The notes under the pieces: model-generated
Databases searched by the model: none
What the model saw: only the letters and a program-made list of their open reading frames with translations
What the model was told of the DNA's origin: nothing
Translations under genes and position numbers: made by a program
Source of the DNA: an uncultured Clostridia bacterium
GTDB taxonomy: Bacteria > Bacillota > Clostridia > Oscillospirales > Oscillospiraceae
DNA: 14,216 nt
Assembly: GCA_938049125.1 (NCBI GenBank)
Contig: CALICR010000159.1
Span: 1-14,216, forward strand
Direction of reading: 5' to 3'
Shown: one piece after another, positions 7,711 to 13,909 of the stretch
Numbering within the stretch: position 1 is the stretch's first letter
How the letters are laid out: each line of letters begins with the position of its first letter

Positions 7711-8724
7711 TCACTTGGGTCCCGCGGTCTTCTTGTAGAGCTTGCTGCAGACCGCGTAGTGGCTGCCGCCGAGGTCCTTACGCTCCGGGTAGCTCTTGAA
7801 GCATTCCTCCGTCGCCATGTAGCAGCGGGGCGCGAAGTAGCAGCCGGGGCCGGGATTGATGGGCGTGGGCGGCTCGCCCTCGATGGAGATCTCCTCGTGC
7901 TCCTCGAAGGGATCGACGGAGGCGCAGTTGGAGATGAGGGCGCGGGTGTAGGGGTGCTGGGGATTCTTGATGACCTCGTCGGCGGAGCCGTACTCCACGA
8001 TGCGGCCCAGATACATGACCGCAATATTGTCGGAGATGTACCGCGTCAGGGCGATGTCGTGGCTGATGAAGACCACCGCCGCGTTGTGGTTCCGGGCCAG
8101 GTCGATCAGCATGTTGATGATCTCGGCGCGGACCGACACGTCCAGCATGGACACCGGCTCGTCGGCAATGATGAAGCCGGGGTTCAGGAACATGGAGCGG
8201 ATGATGGAAATTCTTTGCAGCTGACCGCCGGACAGCTCGTGGGGATAGCGGCTCATGATGTCCTCAGCCGGGCGGAGGCCGCCGGCCTCCAGGGCCTTCC
8301 GGATGATCTCCAGCCGCTCCTCCACCGTAGCGCCGATGTTGTGGTGCTTCAGGGGCCGCAGCAGGATCTTCTGGATGGTATCCCGGGGCGTAAAGGTGTC
8401 AAAGGGGTTCTGAAACACGATCTGGACCTGACGGCGGAAGGCCTTGGGGTCCTTTTTCAGCATTTCCTTGGTGGAGACGCCGTCGATGAACACGTCGCCG
8501 GAGGTCGGGTCCTCCAGCCGGACCAGAATGCGCCCCAGGGTGGACTTTCCGCAGCCGGACTCGCCGATGACGCCGAGAATTTCGCCGCGCTCGATGGAAA
8601 GGTTGATGCCGTCCACGGCCTTGACGTACTTGCGCTCCTCGCCGCGTTTGTGGATCAATTTTCCGTCCTTATGGGGATAGAATTTCTGGATCCCCTCAAT
8701 TTCAATAAAAGCTTTTTTATCCAT
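7711..8724 (-). CDS. Peptide ABC transporter ATP-binding protein (OppF/DppF-like)
   Basis: A 337-residue ATPase subunit that powers peptide import together with the OppD-like subunit. Walker A is GESGCGKST (54-62), the Q-loop Gln is Q105, the signature is LSGGQ (164-168), Walker B is FIIADE (184-189) and the switch His is H222 in ISHD. The C-terminal oligopeptide-transporter extension (NPQHPYT at 254-260, then PGPGCYFAPRC) carries C295, C301, C308 and C326. In related peptide transporters such a Cys set can hold an iron-sulfur cluster; that is an inference here. The long open frame starts at 8841, but that part lies over the upstream ATPase gene. The ATG at 8724 has GAGG 9 bases upstream and begins at the family's usual position; an ATG at 8730 is possible. 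It overlaps the upstream gene by 8 bases, pointing to translational coupling. Confidence 0.93.
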   Translation of the reverse strand: MDKKAFIEIEGIQKFYPHKDGKLIHKRGEERKYVKAVDGINLSIERGEILGVIGESGCGKSTLGRILVRLEDPTSGDVFIDGVSTKEMLKKDPKAFRRQVQIVFQNPFDTFTPRDTIQKILLRPLKHHNIGATVEERLEIIRKALEAGGLRPAEDIMSRYPHELSGGQLQRISIIRSMFLNPGFIIADEPVSMLDVSVRAEIINMLIDLARNHNAAVVFISHDIALTRYISDNIAVMYLGRIVEYGSADEVIKNPQHPYTRALISNCASVDPFEEHEEISIEGEPPTPINPGPGCYFAPRCYMATEECFKSYPERKDLGGSHYAVCSKLYKKTAGPK

Positions 8725-9688
8725 TCTCATGACCCTCGCACAGCCAGCAGGCGGCTCCGCCCATTTCGCCGGTCTTGAACATCGGCGGCTTTTCCTTGCG
8801 GCAGCGCTCCGTCGCATGGGCGCAGCGCGGCGCGAATACACAGCCCTCGCAGGGTTTGGAGAGGTCCGGCAGGAAGCCGGGGATGGAGGTGAGCGTCTTG
8901 TTCTCGCCCTTCAGAGAGGGGAAGGAGCCCTGGAGTCCCTGGGTGTAGGGGTGCTTCGGATGGACCAGCACGTCCTTGACCAGGCCCAGCTCCATCAGCT
9001 CGCCGGCATACATGACAGCCACCTTGTTGCAGGTCGTCGCCACGACGGACATATCGTGGGTGATCATGATGCGGGTGGTGGCGAGGGTCTTCTCCATCTC
9101 CAGGATTTCCTTGAGGATCTGGCCCTGGGTGACGACATCGAGGGCGGTGGTCGCCTCGTCGAAGATGAGCAGCTGCGGATGGTGCAGCAGGCTGATGGCG
9201 ATGGCCACGCGCTGGAGCATGCCGCCGCTCATCTCGTGGGGATAGAGGCTGTAGACCCGTTCGGGCAGGTTCACGAGCTTCAGAAGCTCCAGCGTCTTCG
9301 CCTTGATCTCCTCGCTGCTGGCGTGGGGACAGTGGACGCGATAGATGTCCTCGATCTGGGTGGAGATGCGGTGGACGGGGCTGAGGGCGTTCATGGCCTT
9401 CTGAAATACCACGGCGATCTTGACCCAGCGCAGGTCATTCATCTCCTGCTCCGAAATGGTCAGCAGGTTCTTGCCCTCGAACATGGCCTCGCCGGTGACC
9501 TCCGTGGACTTGGCGTGGAGCCGCAGCAGGGCCATGGCCAGCGTGGACTTGCCGGAGCCGGACTCGCCGACGATGCCGAGGGAATCGCCCTTTTCAATGG
9601 ACAGGCTGACGTCCCGCACCGCCATGACGCGGCGGGTCTTATTCACATAGGTAACGTTCAGATGGTTGAGATTCAGAACAGTGTCCAT
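8717..9688 (-). CDS. Peptide ABC transporter ATP-binding protein (OppD/DppD-like)
   Basis: A 323-residue ATPase subunit of the peptide importer. Walker A is GESGSGKST (41-49), the Q-loop Gln is Q96, the ABC signature is the variant MSGGM (153-157), Walker B is LLIFDE (173-178) and the switch His is H211 in ITHD. The C-terminal tail has HPKHPYTQGL (243-252) followed by Cys at 280, 283, 289, 296, 314 and 317, more than in the OppF-like partner. Six Cys in 38 residues suggests metal or iron-sulfur binding, as reported for some peptide-transporter ATPases. The open frame extends upstream to 9805, but the ATG at 9688 is chosen: a G-rich ribosome site precedes it, and it shares one base with the stop of the oppC-like gene (TGATG), a classic coupling arrangement. 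It must pair with the OppF-like ATPase as a heterodimer. Confidence 0.93.
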   Translation of the reverse strand: MDTVLNLNHLNVTYVNKTRRVMAVRDVSLSIEKGDSLGIVGESGSGKSTLAMALLRLHAKSTEVTGEAMFEGKNLLTISEQEMNDLRWVKIAVVFQKAMNALSPVHRISTQIEDIYRVHCPHASSEEIKAKTLELLKLVNLPERVYSLYPHEMSGGMLQRVAIAISLLHHPQLLIFDEATTALDVVTQGQILKEILEMEKTLATTRIMITHDMSVVATTCNKVAVMYAGELMELGLVKDVLVHPKHPYTQGLQGSFPSLKGENKTLTSIPGFLPDLSKPCEGCVFAPRCAHATERCRKEKPPMFKTGEMGGAACWLCEGHENG

Positions 9689-10548
9689 CAATGTTTCCCC
9701 CCTTGGCTGTACTTGGGGTTGAGCACATGGTTCAGGCCGTCGCCCAGCAGATAGAATACGATGACGGTGAGGATGATGGCGATGCCCGCGAAGCCGGTGA
9801 TCCACCAGGCCGAGGTGACGTAGGACTTGCCCTGATAAATCATCTGGCCCCAGGAGATGGTGTTGGGGTCGCCGAGACCCAGGAAGGAGAGGGAGGCCTC
9901 CGTCAGGATGGCGCCCGCCATGCCGCGGGTCGTGTTGGCAACGACGGGGAAAATGCCGTTGGGCAGGATGTACTTGAACAGCACCTGCATCTTCGTTTCG
10001 CCCAGGGCGATGGCGCTCTTGACAAAGGTCCGCTCCCGGAGGGACAGGGCCTGGGCGCGCATCAGCTTGGCGTTGCTGGACCAGGTGGTGACACCGATGA
10101 CGATCATGACGTTCTTGATGTCGCTGCCGAACAGGGAGACGATCAGCATGATGAGGAAGAACACCGGGATCATCAGGAACACGTTGATGAGCTCCGAGAC
10201 GACGACGTCGACCTTTCCGCCGAAGTAGCCGCCGACGCCGCCGATCAGCACGCCGATGATGCCGGAAATCATGGAGGCGGTGATGGCCACCATCAGGGAG
10301 GTCCGGGCGCCGTAGATCAGCATGCTGAACACGTCCTGGCCCATGTGGTTCGTGCCGAGCAGGTGGCTTGACTCACCGGGGGCCGCCAGACTGTTTGGGC
10401 CGTAGAAGTAAGGGTCCCAGCTGGTGATGACCGGCGCAAAGATGACGATGAGCAGCAGGATCACAAGGCCGATGACGCCCACGCGGAGCTGTGCGTCGCT
10501 GCGGACGGCGTTTAAGCATTTGCTCCAGACGTTTTTCAGTTTTTTCAT
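9688..10548 (-). CDS. Peptide ABC transporter permease (OppC/DppC-like)
   Basis: A 286-residue inner-membrane permease, second of the pair forming the translocation channel. It has an N-terminal hydrophobic segment (about 23-43), then the periplasmic-type signature HLLGTNHMGQDVFSMLIYGART (63-82) typical of OppC/DppC. More membrane segments follow at about 86-109, 117-140, 145-158 and 250-270. The cytoplasmic EAA loop that contacts the ATPases lies at about 178-197 (SAIALGETKMQVLFKYILPN). An in-frame GTG 9 bases upstream (10557) is an alternative start; the ATG at 10548 is preferred because a GGGGG run lies 8 bases before it. It starts 15 bases after the oppB-like stop and ends with a one-base overlap into the oppD-like gene. 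Confidence 0.92.
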   Translation of the reverse strand: MKKLKNVWSKCLNAVRSDAQLRVGVIGLVILLLIVIFAPVITSWDPYFYGPNSLAAPGESSHLLGTNHMGQDVFSMLIYGARTSLMVAITASMISGIIGVLIGGVGGYFGGKVDVVVSELINVFLMIPVFFLIMLIVSLFGSDIKNVMIVIGVTTWSSNAKLMRAQALSLRERTFVKSAIALGETKMQVLFKYILPNGIFPVVANTTRGMAGAILTEASLSFLGLGDPNTISWGQMIYQGKSYVTSAWWITGFAGIAIILTVIVFYLLGDGLNHVLNPKYSQGGKH

Positions 10549-10563
10549 TTGCAGCACCCCCGC

Positions 10564-11529
10564 TCAGTCGTAGCGGATCCGGGGATCCAGGAAGGCGTAG
10601 AGGATATCCACAACGATCATCACAACGACGACACAGACGTTCATGACGAGGTAAATGCCCATCAGCGTGGGATAGTCGCGCTGAGTGATGGCCGTCAGGG
10701 TCAGGCGGCCCATACCCGGCCAGGAGAAGACAATCTCGATGAGGGAAACACCGGTAATGAGGAAGGCCACGGAGATGCCAAGCATGGTGATGGTGGGGAG
10801 GATGGCGTTGCGGAAGATATACTTATTAAAGATTTTCTTCTCGCTCATGCCGGTGGCCCGCATGGTGGTGATGAAGTCCTCGCTGGTGACCTGGAGAATG
10901 GAGGACTTGGTGATGCGGAAGTAGCCGGGCATGGTGATGAGCACCAGCGTCAGACATGGCAGCACCAGGTGCTTCAGGATGTCCAGGAAGTGCTTCATGC
11001 CCGTGTAGTTGGCGCGCACGTCGTACATACCCTGGGACGGCAGCCAGCCCAGCTTCGTGGCGAACAGGATCATGAGCATCAGGCCGAGCCAGAAGGACGG
11101 CATGGCGTCCGTCGCGTAGGACAGCGTGGAGATGGTATTATCAATGAAGGACCCGTCCCTTCGGGCGCAGAATATGCCCAGCGCTGTTCCGATGACGAAG
11201 GCCAGCACCAGGGACACGAGGCCCAGCAGCACTGTGGCGAAGACGCGCTCGCCGATCATGTCGTTGACCGAGCGGTTGTAGATAATGGAGGTACCGAGGT
11301 CGCCCTTGAGCGCGTTCTTGAGATAACTCAGGTACTGCTCATGGTAGGGCTTGTTGAGGCCCCACTTCTCCTCCAGGGCTGCGCGCAGCTCTGCGTCGTC
11401 CGTCTCCTTGCCCATGATGGACCGGATCGGATCGCCGGGCGCCGCCTTCACGAGCACAAAGTTCAGCGTGAACACGATGAGCACCGTGAGAATGCCGCTG
11501 AAAATGCGCCGCAGGATGAACTTTTTCAT
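10564..11529 (-). CDS. Peptide ABC transporter permease (OppB/DppB-like)
   Basis: A 321-residue inner-membrane permease and first gene of the operon. The start MKKFILRRIFSGILTVL.VFTLNFVLVKAAPGDP (about 1-34) is the typical OppB/DppB N-terminus: a first membrane segment running into a PGDP motif. Further hydrophobic spans lie at about 98-121, 143-160, 185-202, 247-268 and 289-312. The EAA loop that docks the ATPases is at about 222-246 (MRATGMSEKKIFNKYIFRNA). The protein ends in FLDPRIRYD, also characteristic. The ATG is set by an AAGGAG site 9 bases upstream (11539-11544). A promoter and a leader hairpin lie between this gene and the divergent regulator. The importer's substrate could be di- or oligopeptides; I give no gene symbol because opp and dpp cannot be separated by eye. 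Confidence 0.93.
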   Translation of the reverse strand: MKKFILRRIFSGILTVLIVFTLNFVLVKAAPGDPIRSIMGKETDDAELRAALEEKWGLNKPYHEQYLSYLKNALKGDLGTSIIYNRSVNDMIGERVFATVLLGLVSLVLAFVIGTALGIFCARRDGSFIDNTISTLSYATDAMPSFWLGLMLMILFATKLGWLPSQGMYDVRANYTGMKHFLDILKHLVLPCLTLVLITMPGYFRITKSSILQVTSEDFITTMRATGMSEKKIFNKYIFRNAILPTITMLGISVAFLITGVSLIEIVFSWPGMGRLTLTAITQRDYPTLMGIYLVMNVCVVVVMIVVDILYAFLDPRIRYD

Positions 11530-11565
11530 GGTTTTCCACTCCTTATGCCGTTGCGGCTCCGTCCG

Positions 11566-11586
11566 CTGTCCTTATAAAAAGGACAG
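11566..11586 (-). promoter_or_regulatory. Perfect interrupted inverted repeat in the operon leader
   Basis: CTGTCCTT (11566-11573) and AAGGACAG (11579-11586) are perfect inverted arms around a 5-base A/T spacer. The repeat lies between the predicted transcription start (about 11603) and the oppB-like ATG. As DNA it would suit a dimeric repressor blocking just downstream of the promoter. As RNA it forms an 8-bp hairpin in the 5' leader about 37 bases before the start codon. There is no U-run, so it is not a terminator. Confidence 0.6.
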
Positions 11587-11609
11587 TTGTTCTTTTTGGA
11601 CTTTCATAT

Positions 11610-11638
11610 AGTTAACCACACTTTTCATTTAAATTCAA
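11610..11638 (-). promoter_or_regulatory. Predicted sigma-A promoter of the peptide-utilisation operon
   Basis: On the minus strand TTGAAT (-35, 11633-11638) is separated by 17 bases from TTAACT (-10, 11610-11615). A TG one base upstream of the -10 box gives an extended -10 element. Transcription would begin near 11603, giving a leader of about 75 bases that includes the 21-bp inverted repeat. Matches to consensus are moderate, as expected of a regulated promoter. Confidence 0.5.
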
Positions 11639-11747
11639 CCGATCCACGCAAAGCGTAGAGTAGAACTGCCTGTAGATGTGTTTTAGTATTTCAACCATAA
11701 GTAGTATTTCGTTTTGTCAAAATTTGGACTGGAAACTTTTCTCCGAC

Positions 11748-11756
11748 TGTGATACT
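11748..11756 (+). promoter_or_regulatory. Possible extended -10 of the regulator gene
   Basis: TGTGATACT reads as TG-n-GATACT, an extended -10 element, about 55 bases before the ATG of the HTH gene. No good -35 lies at 17 bases; TTGGAC at 11724-11729 is 21 bases away. Overlapping alternatives (TATACT at 11756-11761) exist, so the exact promoter is unsure. Confidence 0.3.
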
Positions 11757-11811
11757 ATACTATAAGTTGAGACTCCGGGCCGTCTGACCCGGGAAAGGAT
11801 TGGTCTGCGGA

Positions 11812-12720
11812 ATGGAACACAATCAAATCGGCAATAAAATTCGGGAGCTGCGGATGCGCTGCAATCTGACGCAGGCGGAGCTGGGGCAGAAGGTTGGCGT
11901 CTCCATGCAGGCCGTCTCCAAGTGGGAGCGCGGCGGCACGCCGGACATTGAGGTGCTCCTCTCCATCGCCCAGTACTTTAATGTCACCATGGACGAGCTG
12001 CTGGGCCGCTGTGTCCGAGACTCGAATAACCTAGAGAGTCAAATCTACGACACCCTCCAGCAGGCCTCCGATAACAACCGCATTGAGCAGGCCTTCCACT
12101 ACTGCTGGGCCGCCCTCAAGGGCATGAGCAATATTCCTTGCATTCGGGACCTGGGTTACCGGACCGGAGACCCCTCGGACATCGAAAATTCCCGTTCTCG
12201 CGTCTTTTACAATCAGGGCATCGGCTACGCCATGGCCTTCGAGACCGCCCATATGATGGCCATTATGCCCACACCCGAAGACGGCTTCGACTTTCTCTTT
12301 GACAATTTCGAGGCCTACACGGAGCTGTTCCGCCTTCTGACAGACCGGGACACCTTCAAGCTCTTCCTCTTCATCTGCACCAGGTCTCAGTCTCTGTTCT
12401 CCGTCAAGCTCGTCGCTCAGTCCACTGGCATCCCGGAGCCGAAGATCAAAAAGGTCTTTGAGACCTTCGTCTCTTACGACTGGCTCATCCGTGAAACCGC
12501 CGACATGGAGGAAGGCAGCATCACGCTCTACCGCCAGAACTACAAAGAAACCTTCCTCTTTTTCCTGTTCTTTGCCCACGAGGTTATCATCCGGCCTCGC
12601 TTCTGGTATTTCAGCAGCACCACGCGCCGGGACCAGCCGCTCCTCAATCATATCTTCCGGGAGACGAATGCTTCTTCTTCCGTACCAACAGATGCAGAAT
12701 TGAATTCTACTGATAATTGA
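11812..12720 (+). CDS. Cro/C1 (XRE)-type HTH regulator with C-terminal winged-helix-like domain
   Basis: A 302-residue DNA-binding protein and the only plus-strand gene. Residues 6-65 are a clear Cro/C1 helix-turn-helix (IGNKIRELRMRCNLTQAELG, then VSMQAVSKWERGGTPDIEVLLSIAQYFNVTMDELLG). The middle (about 75-180) is unrecognised and may sense a ligand or dimerise. Residues of about 180-245 look like a second, winged-helix domain: a helix pair with LVAQSTGIPEPKIKKVFETFV as the likely recognition unit, then a short beta-wing near DWLIRETADMEEGSITLYRQ. Being divergent from the peptide importer operon, it is the likely local regulator, perhaps responding to a peptide or amino acid. The ATG at 11812 is preferred to the TTG at 11800 because AAAGGA lies 12 bases before the ATG but only 1 base before the TTG. 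Whether it represses or activates is unknown. Confidence 0.85.
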   Translation: MEHNQIGNKIRELRMRCNLTQAELGQKVGVSMQAVSKWERGGTPDIEVLLSIAQYFNVTMDELLGRCVRDSNNLESQIYDTLQQASDNNRIEQAFHYCWAALKGMSNIPCIRDLGYRTGDPSDIENSRSRVFYNQGIGYAMAFETAHMMAIMPTPEDGFDFLFDNFEAYTELFRLLTDRDTFKLFLFICTRSQSLFSVKLVAQSTGIPEPKIKKVFETFVSYDWLIRETADMEEGSITLYRQNYKETFLFFLFFAHEVIIRPRFWYFSSTTRRDQPLLNHIFRETNASSSVPTDAELNSTDN

Positions 12721-12730
12721 TGTAAAAATA

Positions 12731-12752
12731 TTGATATTTTTTTGATATTTTT
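12731..12752 (+). repeat. Tandem duplication of an 11-bp A/T-rich unit
   Basis: TTGATATTTTT occurs twice, back to back (12731-12741 and 12742-12752), directly after the regulator's stop codon in an A/T-rich spacer. It is probably slippage in simple sequence; no function is evident. Confidence 0.7.
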
Positions 12753-12776
12753 AATTTTTATACATACGTATTGTGC

Positions 12777-12827
12777 AAAGAGACACCGGTGCAGCTTATC
12801 CTGCATCGGGTGTCTCTTTCCTTTTTT
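12777..12827. terminator. Strong terminator between convergent genes
   Basis: A long stem (12777-12794 with 12801-12819, near perfect, with a minor bulge) closes a 6-base loop and is followed on the plus strand by CC and six T (12822-12827). It ends the regulator transcript. In the opposite direction the stem has only a UUU after it, so it is a weaker terminator for the convergent endonuclease/phosphatase-family gene, whose stop codon is just 5 bases to the right. Confidence 0.88.
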
Positions 12828-12831
12828 ACAT

Positions 12832-13896
12832 TTAGGGCAGCAGCTCCGCCTCCAGGAGCACCGGATTGTGGTCCGATGCATGGAACTGAAGATTCTGGAC
12901 CGCCACGGACTGCACAGATACATTCGGCGAGACGATAAAGCCGTCGATGACATAGAGCTGTGTTGCCTCGCTGGCTGGGTCGTAGGACTGGTTCAGCAGA
13001 CGGCAGGTCGGCTCCGACGTGTCATACACGTACTGCCAGCCCGCCGGGAGCTGGCTTTCGTCCAGCACGCCAGGGGTCCAGCTCTCGCCGTCCCGGATGG
13101 GATAGGTCTCCAGGCTGCCCGGGAAGGTCTGGTTGAAATCGCCGCCGGCGATGACGTAGTTCCCCTTCTCGTACTCCTCCTGGAGGATGGAGAGCAGGAC
13201 CTTCGTCTGCTCGATCTTGCCTTCGCCGTCATCGTAGGCCTCGAGATGGAGGTTGACGAGGACCAGCTCCCGGTCCGTGCCCTCGATGGGCGTCCGCGTC
13301 ACCAGCAGGCAGCGCTTGAGGTTCGCCAGCCGAACGGGCCAGGAGAAGGGACAGGGCAGGCTGACGCGCTCCGCCTCGCCGACGGCCCAGGGCGTCAGCG
13401 TCTCAAGGCCAGAGTTGACGCGGCCGATGGGCGGCAGCGGATAGGGCACGAAGGCGCAGCTGTAATTGAGGGCGTAGGCCGCATTCTGGCCGCTGCCGGA
13501 CACGTATTCCTGCATCTCGTTGATGCCGTAGGTCCGGGCAGAGTTCTGATCCACCTCCTGGAGCAGCGTGAAGTCGGCGCCGGCCGATTCGATCTCCGCA
13601 AGGATGTCCGCCATATTCTGCCGGACCCGCGCCTCGTCGCAGGACGTGACGTCCTTGCCGCCGTCCATGAAAAAGTCGGCGTTGTCGCTGAGGCCCGCGT
13701 AGCCCGTGTTGAAGGTCAGCACGCGCACCGTGCTGCCGGAAAAGCCGTCCGCGGGGTCCGCGGCGTTGGCCGGGACCTGCGCCTCCTCCCGGTCCGAGGG
13801 CCGGTATTCCGCGGCGCTGAGCCAGGCCAGCAGGCCCACGACGGCCACGGCCAGAAGGATCAGCAGCACTCCAAAGATTTTCAGCACTTTTCTCAT
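12832..13896 (-). CDS. Membrane-anchored endonuclease/exonuclease/phosphatase-family protein
   Basis: A 354-residue metal-dependent phosphodiesterase/phosphatase-fold protein. Residues 1-28 are one strongly hydrophobic segment after a basic MRKVLK start, probably an uncleaved membrane anchor, placing the catalytic domain outside the cell. Family motifs appear in order: VLTFN (N63), LLQEVD (E114), VNLHLEA (H217), GGDFNQ (D253, N255), YVIDG (D318) and HASDHNPV (D342, H343). All catalytic positions are present. Relatives include DNases, sphingomyelinases and inositol-phosphate phosphatases, so the substrate cannot be named. The ATG is set by AGGAG at 13905-13909, which overlaps the stop codon of rlmH. 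The gap between the two genes is only 11 bases, so the two are co-transcribed and probably coupled. Confidence 0.9.
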   Translation of the reverse strand: MRKVLKIFGVLLILLAVAVVGLLAWLSAAEYRPSDREEAQVPANAADPADGFSGSTVRVLTFNTGYAGLSDNADFFMDGGKDVTSCDEARVRQNMADILAEIESAGADFTLLQEVDQNSARTYGINEMQEYVSGSGQNAAYALNYSCAFVPYPLPPIGRVNSGLETLTPWAVGEAERVSLPCPFSWPVRLANLKRCLLVTRTPIEGTDRELVLVNLHLEAYDDGEGKIEQTKVLLSILQEEYEKGNYVIAGGDFNQTFPGSLETYPIRDGESWTPGVLDESQLPAGWQYVYDTSEPTCRLLNQSYDPASEATQLYVIDGFIVSPNVSVQSVAVQNLQFHASDHNPVLLEAELLP

Positions 13897-13904
13897 ATGA
13901 CGCG

Positions 13905-13909
13905 CTCCT
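13905..13909 (-). promoter_or_regulatory. Ribosome binding site overlapping the rlmH stop
   Basis: The minus strand reads AGGAG, 8 bases before the ATG at 13896, with its first two bases shared with the TAG stop codon of rlmH. Ribosomes finishing rlmH would therefore stand on this site, which favours coupled translation of the downstream gene. Confidence 0.8.

Larger units (their letters stand above)
11530..11811. promoter_or_regulatory. Divergent regulatory region between operon and regulator
   Basis: This A/T-rich 282-base gap, sharply different in composition from the GC-rich genes around it, must hold promoters for both directions. It contains an operon promoter candidate (11610-11638), an interrupted perfect inverted repeat (11566-11586), two TTTGGACT copies (11595-11602 and 11723-11730), two AGTATTTC copies 18 bases apart (11685-11692 and 11703-11710), and a short ACGC-AAA-GCGT dyad (11646-11656). 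Any of these could be binding sites of the divergent HTH protein. No small open frame here looks coding. Confidence 0.7.

Noticed and set aside
8725..8841. N-terminal extension of the OppF-like ATPase
   Set aside because: The extra residues are basic, unlike the family, and lie over the coding end of the OppD-like gene; a better start with a ribosome site exists at 8724.
9689..9805. N-terminal extension of the OppD-like ATPase
   Set aside because: It overlaps the oppC-like gene in another frame and has no family similarity; the TGATG junction and G-rich site support 9688.
7759..11577. Several 226-342-codon plus-strand frames opposite the transporter genes
   Set aside because: All are antisense to motif-rich ABC transporter genes and have no recognisable domains.
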